Below, piece after piece: positions 1 to 8,031 of a stretch of DNA of 64,000 nt; positions within the stretch are counted from its first letter, which is position 1; each line of letters begins with the position of its first letter. A program made the position numbers and the translations under genes. The notes under the pieces are model-generated. The model was not told the DNA's origin. It ran no database searches and saw only the letters and a list, made by a program, of their open reading frames with translations. The stretch comes from FEN-1297 sp021817845 (lineage in GTDB: Bacteria > Bacteroidota > Ignavibacteria > Ignavibacteriales > Ignavibacteriaceae), in the NCBI GenBank assembly GCA_021817845.1, contig JAKAFW010000020.1, positions 6,342 through 70,341 of the forward strand, given 5' to 3'.

Positions 1-258
1 TATGGTTTTAACCCGGTCAGAATCATTATGTAATTGTAATCTATTTAGATAATCATTTTTTGGATTTGATAAAAAAGTTTCAGATGCTTTATCAAAATCA
101 TATTCACGGTTGTTAAGATTGTCTAACCTGTTTTGTACCATTATATCATTTAATACGATACTATGGTTTTTAACGATATTATTATTATTGTTATAGTTTA
201 TAACGCCTAATAATATTAGACCGATAAAGGATACAATGAATAAGGAATCTTTTTTCAT
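1..258 (-). CDS. Partial membrane-anchored hypothetical protein (5' end only)
   Basis: An open frame on the minus strand starts with ATG at 258 and runs off the left edge after 86 codons with no stop. The N-terminus is MKKDSLFIVSFIGLILLGVI, two lysines followed by about 14 hydrophobic residues, so it looks like a signal anchor or signal peptide. This is followed by an Asn-rich stretch and a polar region rich in N, D, K and R. I do not recognise a family from this piece. The start has only a weak purine-rich stretch upstream. An 11-bp-period direct repeat resembling the candidate two-component operators lies 374 bp upstream. The C-terminal part outside the window would be needed for a function. 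Confidence 0.6.
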   Translation of the reverse strand, partial: MKKDSLFIVSFIGLILLGVINYNNNNNIVKNHSIVLNDIMVQNRLDNLNNREYDFDKASETFLSNPKNDYLNRLQLHNDSDRVKTI

Positions 259-451
259 AATTTTCTAAAGCTACCCTTTAATAAATAAAAATTGATTTAA
301 TTATACTAAAATATATGATATGGCTATTTTATTTAAATAATTGACAAAGCTTAATAAATTTTCCCAGTAATATGTGATTTGCAACATGGGCTGAATCATA
401 GTTGAGCTAATCTACATGAACCAAATTAATAACTCACAATACGCAGGCCAC

Positions 452-566
452 ATGAAAAACTTAGCCATCAAGGCACCAAGATATACAATCTTAACAAAGT
501 TTATGCGTGTCTACCGGAAGGCTTTCCTTAGTGTGAACTTTGTGTCTTCTTGGCGGATTTTTCATT
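452..566. repeat. Imperfect palindromic element (MITE/REP-like)
   Basis: The left arm at 452-479 and the right arm at 537-566 are imperfect inverted copies of each other. Both begin ATGAAAAA at the outer edge and share a GCCA..AAG.CAC.AAG core when one is reverse-complemented. The 115-bp unit carries no ORF. It resembles small palindromic intergenic repeats. No second copy was found in the window, so the assignment rests only on symmetry. Confidence 0.4.
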
Positions 567-631
567 TCTACGTAAGGTAAATTAATAAGTTATTATAGCT
601 ATTTTTCAAATGATAAATTTATAAATTGAAA

Positions 632-653
632 ATGAAAACAAGGTGAAAATTTA
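632..653 (-). promoter_or_regulatory. Candidate OmpR-family direct-repeat site 1
   Basis: Two half-sites, ATGAAAACAAG and GTGAAAATTTA, follow each other with an 11-bp period. Read in the direction of the minus-strand gene at 1-258 they are TTTTCAY repeats. The same arrangement occurs at 4951, 10586 and 12774. One helical turn between direct half-sites is typical of OmpR/PhoB-type response regulators. Assignment to the regulator at 12061-12738 is inference. Confidence 0.35.
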
Positions 654-885
654 AATTTAGTCATTTTAAGCTGTGGAAAACGCAAAAGATCACAGCTACA
701 TGGTTAATCGCCTGCAACGTATATTCTCAATGTAGGAATATTTCTATTGAATTTTGCCAATTAGTATATGTTATATTAGCGAGAATGGGCAGTGGCTTCA
801 CCGAGGAGCAGTACCAATCGGGGGTGGCAGACCTGCTGGTATGCAGTGATGTTTTGAATGGGAACAAAAAATATTTATTTATTCC

Positions 886-1001
886 TTGACAAAACAAATT
901 ATAAAATTTAGATTAGAATTAGCTCTTTCGAAGGGTATATCCCTGCCCTTTGAAGCAAACAGAGTTAAGCCCGGTGTCACCCCCATCGCCGGGCTTTTTT
1001 A
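886..1001 (+). ncRNA. Putative small RNA A with own promoter and terminator
   Basis: TTGACA at 886-891 is followed after 17 bp by TAGATT at 909-914, a good sigma70-type promoter. The predicted transcript, about 920-1001, folds into a 9-bp hairpin (927-935 with 946-954, one G-U pair) and ends in a 10-bp terminator hairpin (967-976 with 987-996) followed by a T run. A second locus at 1563-1678 has the same promoter geometry, a comparable first hairpin, a shared gagtta linker and a terminator. Two divergent copies with the same architecture argue for a real RNA rather than chance. The function is unknown. Confidence 0.45.
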
Positions 1002-1121
1002 TTTTAGAATAGGAATTATTCTGTCATTAGAAGTTTGGAATAAGTCTTTCAAACCAAAACTAAAAATTTTCCGAAGGAATTTAAAGCGGTAATCTCAATC
1101 TAAAAAGCCCATAGATATTTT

Positions 1122-1430
1122 CTACTGACTAGCTGTACTTTGCATCGTTAATAATGTAAGCAGCTCAGATTCATCGTCAGTCAAAAATGATTGATGGATT
1201 GTTTCATTATTCTTAACATTCTTAAATTCTTTTTCTGATATAGGAAGAAGGAATATTTTGACTTCATTGCCGGTAATCTCAATGACTTCTTTTTGTTTTA
1301 ACATTTCTAGAATCTCATTAAATTTCTTTTTTGTCCATCCGGACAACATGCCGATTAATACTTCTTTATTCAAAATGACTTTGTGGTGAGTATAGATTCG
1401 TTCACGTTTTTTATCATCTTGTATTTTCAT
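1122..1430 (-). CDS. Small winged-helix-like protein
   Basis: A 102-residue protein with a strong Shine-Dalgarno (AGGAG about 7 nt before the ATG at 1430), which supports it as a real gene. Residues about 20-60 (KEVLIGMLSGWTKKKFNEIL, then a Lys/Glu-rich helix and ITGNEVKIFLLPI) have the helix-turn-helix plus wing pattern of Crp/MarR-type winged helices, but no sensor domain is present. The C-terminus is acidic, then Leu/Thr-rich. It lies alone, convergent with putative RNA A and divergent from putative RNA B, so it might regulate or be linked to them. The family assignment is tentative. Confidence 0.6.
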   Translation of the reverse strand: MKIQDDKKRERIYTHHKVILNKEVLIGMLSGWTKKKFNEILEMLKQKEVIEITGNEVKIFLLPISEKEFKNVKNNETIHQSFLTDDESELLTLLTMQSTASQ

Positions 1431-1562
1431 AATTAAACTCCTAAGATTTAATCTTTAGGTAAATATAGTTCTAAGGAAAGGCAATGCCTAAGTTGCGGGT
1501 GTCCAAAATTATTACAGGTAGTAAAATATTTAAAATGTTTTGGTAATTATAATAATTTTTCC

Positions 1563-1678
1563 TTGATAAAAATCAGTCTAATATTTAAGTTTGATATGAC
1601 TTTTTCAAAAGGTTCTCCCCTGCACTTCGAAGAAAAAGAGTTAGGTCCCGATGGTCGCCCGATCATTGGGCTTTTTTA
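1563..1678 (+). ncRNA. Putative small RNA B, paralogue of A
   Basis: TTGATA at 1563-1568 is followed after 17 bp by TAAGTT at 1586-1591, matching the layout of locus A. The predicted transcript begins near 1598. It contains a CUUUUUC/GAAAAAG stem around a CCCCUGC-containing loop (A also has CCCUGCCC in its loop region), then a gagtta linker and a terminator stem (CCCGATG with CATTGGG, one G-U) followed by a T run ending near 1678. The primary sequence is only moderately like A, while the order of elements is the same. The function is unknown. Confidence 0.42.
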
Positions 1679-1743
1679 TTTTAACTTTGATATTATTCGG
1701 TAATAATTATTTATAAAAAATCACACAAGGTGATGTAAACTAA

Positions 1744-2694
1744 TTAGAAAGAATAATTGAATAGAACGGATATTCCTTTCTCATTAAGAAATGGAATAAT
1801 AGAAAATGAAGATGGAATATTTTTGTTTATTAATTGATGATTATTATATCGTTTTGATACGATTTTTCCAAAACAATATCCAATTGCAACACCCAAAGGT
1901 AAATCGCTATACCAATGCATATCGTTTTGGACAAGGCTAATACCCAAAGCGCCAATTAAAATATAGCTTACTGGTCTAAGCCATTTTACATTAGAATAAT
2001 TTTCATTTATAACAGTTAAGAATGCTGTCAAGCTTGTAATATGCCCCGATGGATAAGAGTAATAATTTGGTTGGAAGTGTTGGTACTCGCCCAAATCGGG
2101 AAAGATATCCCATTGTCCGCCTTGTTTTGTAGAAACAGCAGGGCTTTGTCTTCCGGAAATCCTTTTTAAGACTTGAACAAAAAGGCCGGAAGATATTATA
2201 GCTTCAATACTTTCAAAAGATGTTTGAATGGCTTGATTATCCTTTGCAAAATAACCGTATATGGCTGTTGCGCCTGCTAAACCGAGTTGCCATTTTGCTT
2301 CGCCAAGATTAACGGTAAAATCACTTATCTTTAATAAACCCGGATTTTTTTTGAATATCATTTTTGAATTTTCCCAATTTCTTTGATCCGTAAAAATTAA
2401 TCCAGCGGTAATTGATGACAATATCAAAACCGGTTCAATGCTATTCTTGTTTATTATTTCTTTTCCGAAGCTATAAAAATCTAAGGGTACATTAGTTATT
2501 AATTTATACCATTTGGGTAAATAATTTCTTTCAATAGATGAATCTTGTGATGTCCCGTCTTGCAAGAATGCCGCTAAATTTTTATGAAAAGAATTACTAC
2601 CTAAATAAAGGGTCTCTTTTTGCTGTGCGTTAGTTGTCGGATGTATTAACAATAATATCAGAGCTAATACAAGTATTTTATTAAAAATAGCCAA
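1744..2694 (-). CDS. PAP2-family membrane/periplasmic phosphatase
   Basis: A 316-residue protein with an N-terminal signal peptide (about residues 1-23, ending ..TNAQQ). It carries the three PAP2 phosphatase signatures: a K-R..GR.SP variant of KX6RP (KRISGRQSP), YPSGH for motif 2, and a DMHWYSDLPLG block supplying the motif 3 histidine and aspartate. The family dephosphorylates lipid phosphates such as undecaprenyl pyrophosphate, phosphatidate or lipid A at the outer face of the membrane. Two bp separate it from the upstream barrel protein, so they are probably co-transcribed from the 4476 side. The exact substrate cannot be told from sequence. Confidence 0.85.
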   Translation of the reverse strand: MAIFNKILVLALILLLIHPTTNAQQKETLYLGSNSFHKNLAAFLQDGTSQDSSIERNYLPKWYKLITNVPLDFYSFGKEIINKNSIEPVLILSSITAGLIFTDQRNWENSKMIFKKNPGLLKISDFTVNLGEAKWQLGLAGATAIYGYFAKDNQAIQTSFESIEAIISSGLFVQVLKRISGRQSPAVSTKQGGQWDIFPDLGEYQHFQPNYYSYPSGHITSLTAFLTVINENYSNVKWLRPVSYILIGALGISLVQNDMHWYSDLPLGVAIGYCFGKIVSKRYNNHQLINKNIPSSFSIIPFLNEKGISVLFNYSF

Positions 2695-2696
2695 GA

Positions 2697-4016
2697 TTAA
2701 TTCTTCTTCTGAATGATTTCTGCTTCAGCCTTATTGACTATTAGTTCGAGTTTTTCATTATTAGGATTTAGCTTCAGAGCCTTTTTCCAATACTTAATCG
2801 CCTCTTTTTTCATACCCTTTTTATAATAAGCAACTCCGGCATTAATATTCGCTTTCTCAATATTATTATCTAAGGAAAGCGCTTTTAAGCTGTATTCTAA
2901 GGCTTTATCATAATTGCCCTTCAGTATATATTGGTAGCCAGTATTGGTCAATTGCTCCGCTGTAGCAATTTCTTTATTCAGTCCAAAACCTTTTTCTGTA
3001 TTTGATTCATTGGAATAATTTTGATCGACATAATTTGAGTTTTTTCGAATTGAAAATTCTAGCCCCAAAGTAATCGTATTAGAAAGAAATTTTCTAATCG
3101 GCTCGTTAGAAAAGTCTTTTTGTAAATAATAACTGATAATAAATGCAATATTATTACCAAAATCCTTTTTTACTCCTATCATAAAATTATTAATTACATC
3201 ACTCCTTGTAGTAAAAGGGTTATTACTCAATGTTCTATTAGAAAAGCCTAATGAGCTAATTATATCTTCAGCTTGAACTTTAAAACCTGAACCCAGATTA
3301 TGCATTAAAAATGCGTCAAGAAATTGCCTGTCGAATTTATAATTTAAGTTATTTGACTTACTTTCTATAAATCCAAGTTTCATACTTGCCGTTGTAGCTT
3401 GATTAATTTGATACGTCCAGCTAAGAGCCACATAATTATAATTATCCTGTTGTTTATTTAGCGACAAGGTAAGCAGGTGAGAATAGTTTCTTTGAATAAA
3501 AGAATATTCTAATGAGTATAGGGTTTTACTGCTTTTGAGCCAATTTAATTTAAATGAGCCAGAATACTGACCGAACGTTGCAAACCTATATACCGATGAA
3601 CTAGTAGTAAGAATATCCGGCTGATTTGAATGGATGTAAAAACCACTAATCTGTCCTTCCAGGTTTGGTGAAAAGTAATGTGATAGATTGGCGCCCACTC
3701 GATTAAAATTAGTATTTAGAAATGAAGTTGAAACAAATTTCTCTATTCCGAAAAGATACTGTACTGTTACTTTTGTATCAGTAGAAAAAGGATATGAAAA
3801 AGAAATAGCCGGGTAAATGGAGGAGGAAAGATCGGAAGTGCTTGAAGATAATTTTAAGACATTAGAATCATACTTGTTTAAATTGAACAAAGAAAATTTA
3901 TATCCAAATCTGTTTAATGTATTATTTGATTTGGAATCGTAGTATCCGTCCTGAGCATAAACAAGCAGAGGCATCAAAAAAAATATAGGAAGAAGTTTTA
4001 ATTTTAATGAGTTCAT
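2697..4016 (-). CDS. Outer-membrane beta-barrel-like protein with C-terminal TPR repeats
   Basis: A 439-residue exported protein (signal peptide about 1-21, ..LLVYAQD). Residues about 30-320 consist of alternating short polar/aromatic strands (for example YSLEYSFIQRNYSH) as expected of a transmembrane beta-barrel. After a polar linker, residues about 345-430 form two to three TPR units (GYQYILKGNYDKALEYSLKA; AGVAYYKKGMKKEAIKYWKK). Barrel followed by periplasmic-type TPR is an uncommon order and suggests a docking platform. It sits between a small secreted protein and a PAP2 phosphatase in one probable operon. No named family is recognised. Confidence 0.7.
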   Translation of the reverse strand: MNSLKLKLLPIFFLMPLLVYAQDGYYDSKSNNTLNRFGYKFSLFNLNKYDSNVLKLSSSTSDLSSSIYPAISFSYPFSTDTKVTVQYLFGIEKFVSTSFLNTNFNRVGANLSHYFSPNLEGQISGFYIHSNQPDILTTSSSVYRFATFGQYSGSFKLNWLKSSKTLYSLEYSFIQRNYSHLLTLSLNKQQDNYNYVALSWTYQINQATTASMKLGFIESKSNNLNYKFDRQFLDAFLMHNLGSGFKVQAEDIISSLGFSNRTLSNNPFTTRSDVINNFMIGVKKDFGNNIAFIISYYLQKDFSNEPIRKFLSNTITLGLEFSIRKNSNYVDQNYSNESNTEKGFGLNKEIATAEQLTNTGYQYILKGNYDKALEYSLKALSLDNNIEKANINAGVAYYKKGMKKEAIKYWKKALKLNPNNEKLELIVNKAEAEIIQKKN

Positions 4017-4101
4017 AGTTAATGTTTGTCCAATTATTTAATATTTTAAACCCGGGACAAGGCGTTTGAAAGATTATCTGTTTATACCTTAATAAATTAT
4101 T

Positions 4102-4476
4102 TCAATGGTTACCGGTTTCTTCTCCATTGAACTGATGTATAGAACCTCCGGGACCGTCAAGGTCGGGACCTTCTGCTACGCCTTCGCCTGCCCCTTCGGG
4201 ACCTTCAGTTGATATATCGGTTAATGAAGATTTTGCTGAATTAACCATGACGAACTTTCCTAACGTTGCTTTTTCATTTATGCCATTTACTTCTTTAACT
4301 TCTGTTGCCGCTTCAACATTAGCTTGCCCTAAATCGCTATGCTGAACATCAACATTCAATCCGGATGCAACTTCTAATAGATCATTATCAGTTATTGCTT
4401 GCGCTTGTACTTTCGAAGTAAGTCCAAATAAAGCAGCTGCAAATAATACAGCGACGATTTTCAAAGTATTTTTCAT
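4102..4476 (-). CDS. Small secreted acidic protein with Gly/Pro-rich tail
   Basis: A 124-residue protein with a clear signal peptide (residues 1-25, ..SKVQAQA) and a near-perfect Shine-Dalgarno (AGGAGG 7 nt before ATG), implying strong translation. The mature part is acidic. Residues about 90-112 are rich in Gly, Glu and Pro (GPEGAGEGVAEGPDLDGPGG). There are no cysteines and no recognised domain. It leads the apparent operon with the barrel-TPR and PAP2 genes, so it may be an exported partner or cargo of that barrel. This is inference from position only. Confidence 0.65.
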   Translation of the reverse strand: MKNTLKIVAVLFAAALFGLTSKVQAQAITDNDLLEVASGLNVDVQHSDLGQANVEAATEVKEVNGINEKATLGKFVMVNSAKSSLTDISTEGPEGAGEGVAEGPDLDGPGGSIHQFNGEETGNH

Positions 4477-5138
4477 CTTGTCACCTCCTTTCGAGAGACT
4501 TGATATTAATGTAAAATAGACAATCCTCTTATTAGCCTTGTTTGCCGGGTATAAATAATTTTAAGAATTTATCACTTTGTGCTTCTTTGAGTATTATATC
4601 GGCAAAATTCTAAATCAACTCAAGTGCCTAAAAACTTCCTTAGATTTTAATAGCTATAATACGTTTTCTTTAAACCGAGCAAGAATAATATGCGTTGGCA
4701 CGAAAATAATTCAGATTAAAACATCTTAAAACGATTCTAAGGAACTTTAATATTCATTTCGGTACATTTGGAAAAGATTCTTTTGGTTGATGGTGTTCCA
4801 GCTTACCGCAGTTTTTTTTACATTGAAACTGAAGGTGATTAAATCAGTTGTAACCTACACACAACATAATATGCCGAAACTGACGAGTGTTCTTTCAATT
4901 TTTCCTCCAGTAAAACAAAAAATATCTACCAACAATATTAATTAGTGAAGATGAAAGGAATGTGAAAACGGACTAGAATCTTTAGAGGAAAAGTTTTTAC
5001 CCTATTTCATAATTGAGTAAGAGCGGATTAAATAAATAATGATTTGCGTATTATTTATAAAGGATAAATAATAGGTAAGTTTATTACATGATGATTATGG
5101 GGCACAATAAAGAAGCGCGCATTCTGACTATTCAAAGA
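4477..5138. other. 662-bp intergenic region, probable long leader
   Basis: No gene was recognised. The strong ribosome-binding site of the gene at 4102-4476 lies at its left edge. A candidate regulator direct repeat is at 4951-4972. The rest is AT-rich without clear ORFs, tRNA or repeat structure. It may also hold the lost 3' neighbour of the decayed kinase at 5139-6000, but no homology is visible. Confidence 0.4.
4951..4972 (-). promoter_or_regulatory. Candidate OmpR-family direct-repeat site 2
   Basis: Half-sites ATGAAAGGAAT and GTGAAAACGGA occur with an 11-bp period, in the same orientation as the sites at 632, 10586 and 12774. The next minus-strand gene start is 475 bp away at 4476, which is far for a promoter element unless that operon has a long leader. 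Confidence 0.3.
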
Positions 5139-6000
5139 TTAAGAAGGAAAAATCACCTTAAATATGGTTCCCTTTCCCAACATGCTTTCTACGGTAATTG
5201 TTCCATGATTCATTTCGATTATTTCTTTAGCATTTGTCAATCCCAAACCGCTTCCGTTTATTTCAGCCCGAATTTCATTGGATCTGTAAAACCTTTTGAA
5301 AATATGAGGCAGCTCTTCCGGTGAGATTCCCTCGCCTTTATCTTCAACTGTTACTACAGCTTTTTCGTTTTCAATTTTATTAAGCGTTACCGAAGCTTCC
5401 GTACCGGTATTAGAATATTTAATAGCATTATCGATTAGATAAATAAAAACGCTTTTTAACTTTTCTTTATCGGCTTTAATCTCAACTGCATCGTTGATTG
5501 ATAAGTCTATCCTTACATTTTTCTTTAACGCAATTTGATTGATAGATTGAACGCAATCTGTCAGTAGTTCGTCAAGTCTTCTATCTAAACTGATTGCCGA
5601 AATTAACTTAGCCGTTTTCGCCATTTGGGTTATCGGTTTAAATGCTGCCTTCGAAATGACATAAGCAGTAAACCCTGTAATAATTAAAACAAAAGGAATA
5701 ATAATTAAGAAAAGAATTTGAAGGTCATGAAGGTCAGAATAGATAAAATCAAGAGAAGCGGCAGTTTCCAAAACGTAAGGGGTATTGTCTTCTACATCAA
5801 CGAAGCTCCAATAAATTCTATAGTTTTTATCACTTATATGAATAGTCTGAAATTTAGAAAACAGACTAGCATTTTTTGAAATACCTGCATTATTATTTAG
5901 TTTCAATAAAGAATCAGCGAGTAACTTTTCCCCTTTAATAGTAAAAAGTTGGAGTCTAACATCATAAAGACCTTATTCTGAAATATTCTTGAAGTCAATG
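5139..6000 (-). pseudogene. Decayed sensor histidine kinase lacking DHp domain
   Basis: The conceptual product is a paralogue of the kinase at 10678-12060 but is broken in three ways. First, the 5' third (first membrane helix and much of the sensor) is missing; homology starts at 6000, directly at the stop codon of the LysE gene. Second, an in-frame TAA interrupts the sensor region (..NISE*GLYDVRLQLF..) at about 5972-5974. Third, an in-frame deletion joins LDRRL of the HAMP start to DELLTDC just before the ATPase domain, removing about 105 residues including the SHEIRTP phospho-histidine box. The remaining second TM helix and HATPase motifs (NAIKYSN, DKGEGI, GSGLGL) are intact. No response regulator accompanies it. 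A 255-residue ORF (5139-5906) is still open, so an ATPase-only protein could in principle be made. Confidence 0.85.
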
Positions 6001-6648
6001 TTACAAATGTATGAGCTTGTGAATTGAACTAATAAGAAAGTAAAAAGACAATAAAATAAGTACAATGCCTAATCCATAATTAACTTTCTTCATCATCTCA
6101 TTTGATATTAACTTTTTTGTCCAATGTAAAATATTTGCGAGCGCAAATAAGTATGAAAAAAGGCCCAAACCTCCAGTAATGAGAAAAAGCAAAATAGTAT
6201 TTGTGGCAAAGTTTGGAATCAATTCAAGGCCTCGTATAAATTTTTCTCCTATTAACCACCAGAGAATCATCATTGGATTCGTTACTGCAAGCGAGAATCC
6301 GATAACAAGAGATAATTTTTTATTTTTTAAGGTGGGGCTTTTTAATTCATTCATGTTAGCTTTTGCCCCATCTTTAAAAGTAAAAAATGCAAGCAGCCAT
6401 AGTATTATTGTTGCAACCAAGCCAAAAACTGCAACAACAATTTTTTCTTCTAAAAAGGGGGCTACGCCAAACATTGCAATAAAGCCATACATTACGTCTG
6501 AGAAAACGGAACCGAGAGCTACCATGTATGCTGCCGCACGATGATTATTCAATGTACGTTTTGCTATTTCAATTTGAGTCGCACCGATTGGAATAGCCGA
6601 CATGAATCCCATAACATATGCTATAAATAAAAACCAAAATGTATTCAT
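6001..6648 (-). CDS. LysE-family membrane transporter
   Basis: A 215-residue protein with about six hydrophobic helices. The N-terminus FIAYVMGFMSAIPIGATQIE matches the conserved first helix of the LysE/RhtB amino-acid exporter superfamily, with the usual G..PG-like loop varied to PIGA. Members export amino acids or related metabolites across the inner membrane. The substrate cannot be predicted. It is the third gene of a run (TonB receptor, GT9, LysE) with gaps of only 28-34 bp, and its stop codon abuts the decayed kinase remnant. Confidence 0.8.
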   Translation of the reverse strand: MNTFWFLFIAYVMGFMSAIPIGATQIEIAKRTLNNHRAAAYMVALGSVFSDVMYGFIAMFGVAPFLEEKIVVAVFGLVATIILWLLAFFTFKDGAKANMNELKSPTLKNKKLSLVIGFSLAVTNPMMILWWLIGEKFIRGLELIPNFATNTILLFLITGGLGLFSYLFALANILHWTKKLISNEMMKKVNYGLGIVLILLSFYFLISSIHKLIHL

Positions 6649-6681
6649 ATATGATAAGTTTTTAGATTAAAATTGTTACGG

Positions 6682-8004
6682 CTATTTCACAAACGATGTG
6701 CTATTACGTCTGCGGTATTTGCGTGCATTTTCCAAATGATTTGCCGATTCTGAAACTATTTCATCTATATCAAGTGATTCAAAACAGCGCACGGTTTTGC
6801 AGGTTTTAGCTAATTTGTTAATGCAAGTAATATTCCTACATGGGCTTGGGGCAATAAATGCTCTTGACGGCGCATCCTGGTTTGCTGCAAAGAAACCCGG
6901 GGTTTTTGAATCGTAAGCGTATATATGAGATGGCGTTCCTCCGAAAATTGAAAATACTGCTGTCTTATTTATTAAACTATTACCGTCGCTGCTTGAATAT
7001 TTTCTTGCTGCAGCTAAGTGAAGCGGACCAGTATCGCCTGTAATGTAAATATCTGAATAATCAATAAGCGCTGTATATGCGTCAAGTTTGAATCCGGCTG
7101 GCACGATTACAACTTTATCTCTATTTTCTGCCGGCAAAGATAGCAAAAGCTTTTGTTCGATATTTTTTTCAATATACCCGGAACCCAATAAAATTGTACA
7201 GTTAAATCCAACAAGCCTTTTCAATAAATCAAGCTGAAAATTGAAAGGTATTCTTGTATATTTTGCAGAGGCTTCGGGATTAAACATTATTACCGGAATT
7301 TCACCCGAAACATTATTACTTATTAAAAATTTGTTTGCCGTTTCTAAAGCTTCATCTGAAAGGTAAATGCTTGGTCCTTCAAAGTTGTCGTTAAATCCGG
7401 AGGGTAAATAATTCCGAAATAAATCACTTATAAAATGGTAGGCACGGTATGATATATTATTAATGGATTTTGCAAATTTCTCATTCCTTACTAATTGGGC
7501 AGTAATTAACGAATAATTAATCACGCTAATTTTACCATATATTTTTGCATCTATCATCGGACTGTAATTAACAGCAAGGTCATATCCTTTGTTTTTTATA
7601 AGTAATGATAATTCTGATAAATCCTCTTCGGTTGGGAAAGGAGCACCTATGAATATTGGAAATAAATTTGAAATATCATGATTGCCGTTAAAAAAATCCT
7701 TCGTGGATTTTTTAATTACATAATCTATTTCTGCTTGTGGAAAAATTTTCCTTAGAGCGGTTATGCCGCTTGAACAAATAATTGCGTCGCCAATATTCAA
7801 GTCAGATACCACAAGAATGCGGTTGATTTTTTTTGTCCTTTTGATTCTCCAAGCTGCTTGATTGGTAAGGAAAAATAAAAGCGCTTTGTTACCAAGTAAG
7901 TTTTTAAAGATAATATCAAGCATTTTAGCGCCTGATGACGGGAAAAAATCTGTCACAATACTGCTTAAATGAAAGAAATTTTTGTATTGTATCTTTTTAT
8001 CCAT
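6682..8004 (-). CDS. Glycosyltransferase family 9 (heptosyltransferase-like)
   Basis: A 440-residue cytoplasmic protein. Residues about 60-105 (RILVVSDLNIGDAIICSSGI, then PQAEIDYVIKKST) match the N-terminal Rossmann domain of ADP-heptose:LPS heptosyltransferases. The C-terminal half has the sugar-nucleotide-binding TGDTGPLHLAAA motif. GT9 enzymes add heptose or related sugars to lipopolysaccharide core or other glycans. A long C-terminal Cys-containing segment (CRNITCINKLAKTCKTVRCF) resembles that of other Bacteroidota GT9 proteins. It lies 28 bp after a TonB-type receptor, so the operon concerns the envelope. The acceptor is unknown. Confidence 0.85.
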   Translation of the reverse strand: MDKKIQYKNFFHLSSIVTDFFPSSGAKMLDIIFKNLLGNKALLFFLTNQAAWRIKRTKKINRILVVSDLNIGDAIICSSGITALRKIFPQAEIDYVIKKSTKDFFNGNHDISNLFPIFIGAPFPTEEDLSELSLLIKNKGYDLAVNYSPMIDAKIYGKISVINYSLITAQLVRNEKFAKSINNISYRAYHFISDLFRNYLPSGFNDNFEGPSIYLSDEALETANKFLISNNVSGEIPVIMFNPEASAKYTRIPFNFQLDLLKRLVGFNCTILLGSGYIEKNIEQKLLLSLPAENRDKVVIVPAGFKLDAYTALIDYSDIYITGDTGPLHLAAARKYSSSDGNSLINKTAVFSIFGGTPSHIYAYDSKTPGFFAANQDAPSRAFIAPSPCRNITCINKLAKTCKTVRCFESLDIDEIVSESANHLENARKYRRRNSTSFVK

Positions 8005-8031
8005 GAAAAATTAATATTTGTCTTATTACTA

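Larger units (their letters stand above)
259..885. other. Gene-poor intergenic region with repeat debris
   Basis: I see no convincing gene in this 627-bp stretch. It holds an imperfect palindrome (452-566), a candidate regulator direct repeat (632-653) and a locally GC-rich patch at about 779-862 that stands out against the AT-rich surroundings. A frame from 647 to 890 is open (its only ATG is at 785), but its product matches nothing I recognise. The GC-rich patch could be a gene remnant. Confidence 0.5.

Noticed and set aside
647..890. Open frame as a hypothetical gene
   Set aside because: Its only ATG is at 785 with no ribosome site; product without similarity.
886..1092. 68-codon plus-strand ORF over putative RNA A
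   Set aside because: It covers the promoter, hairpin and terminator and has no ribosome site or recognisable domain; a chance frame.
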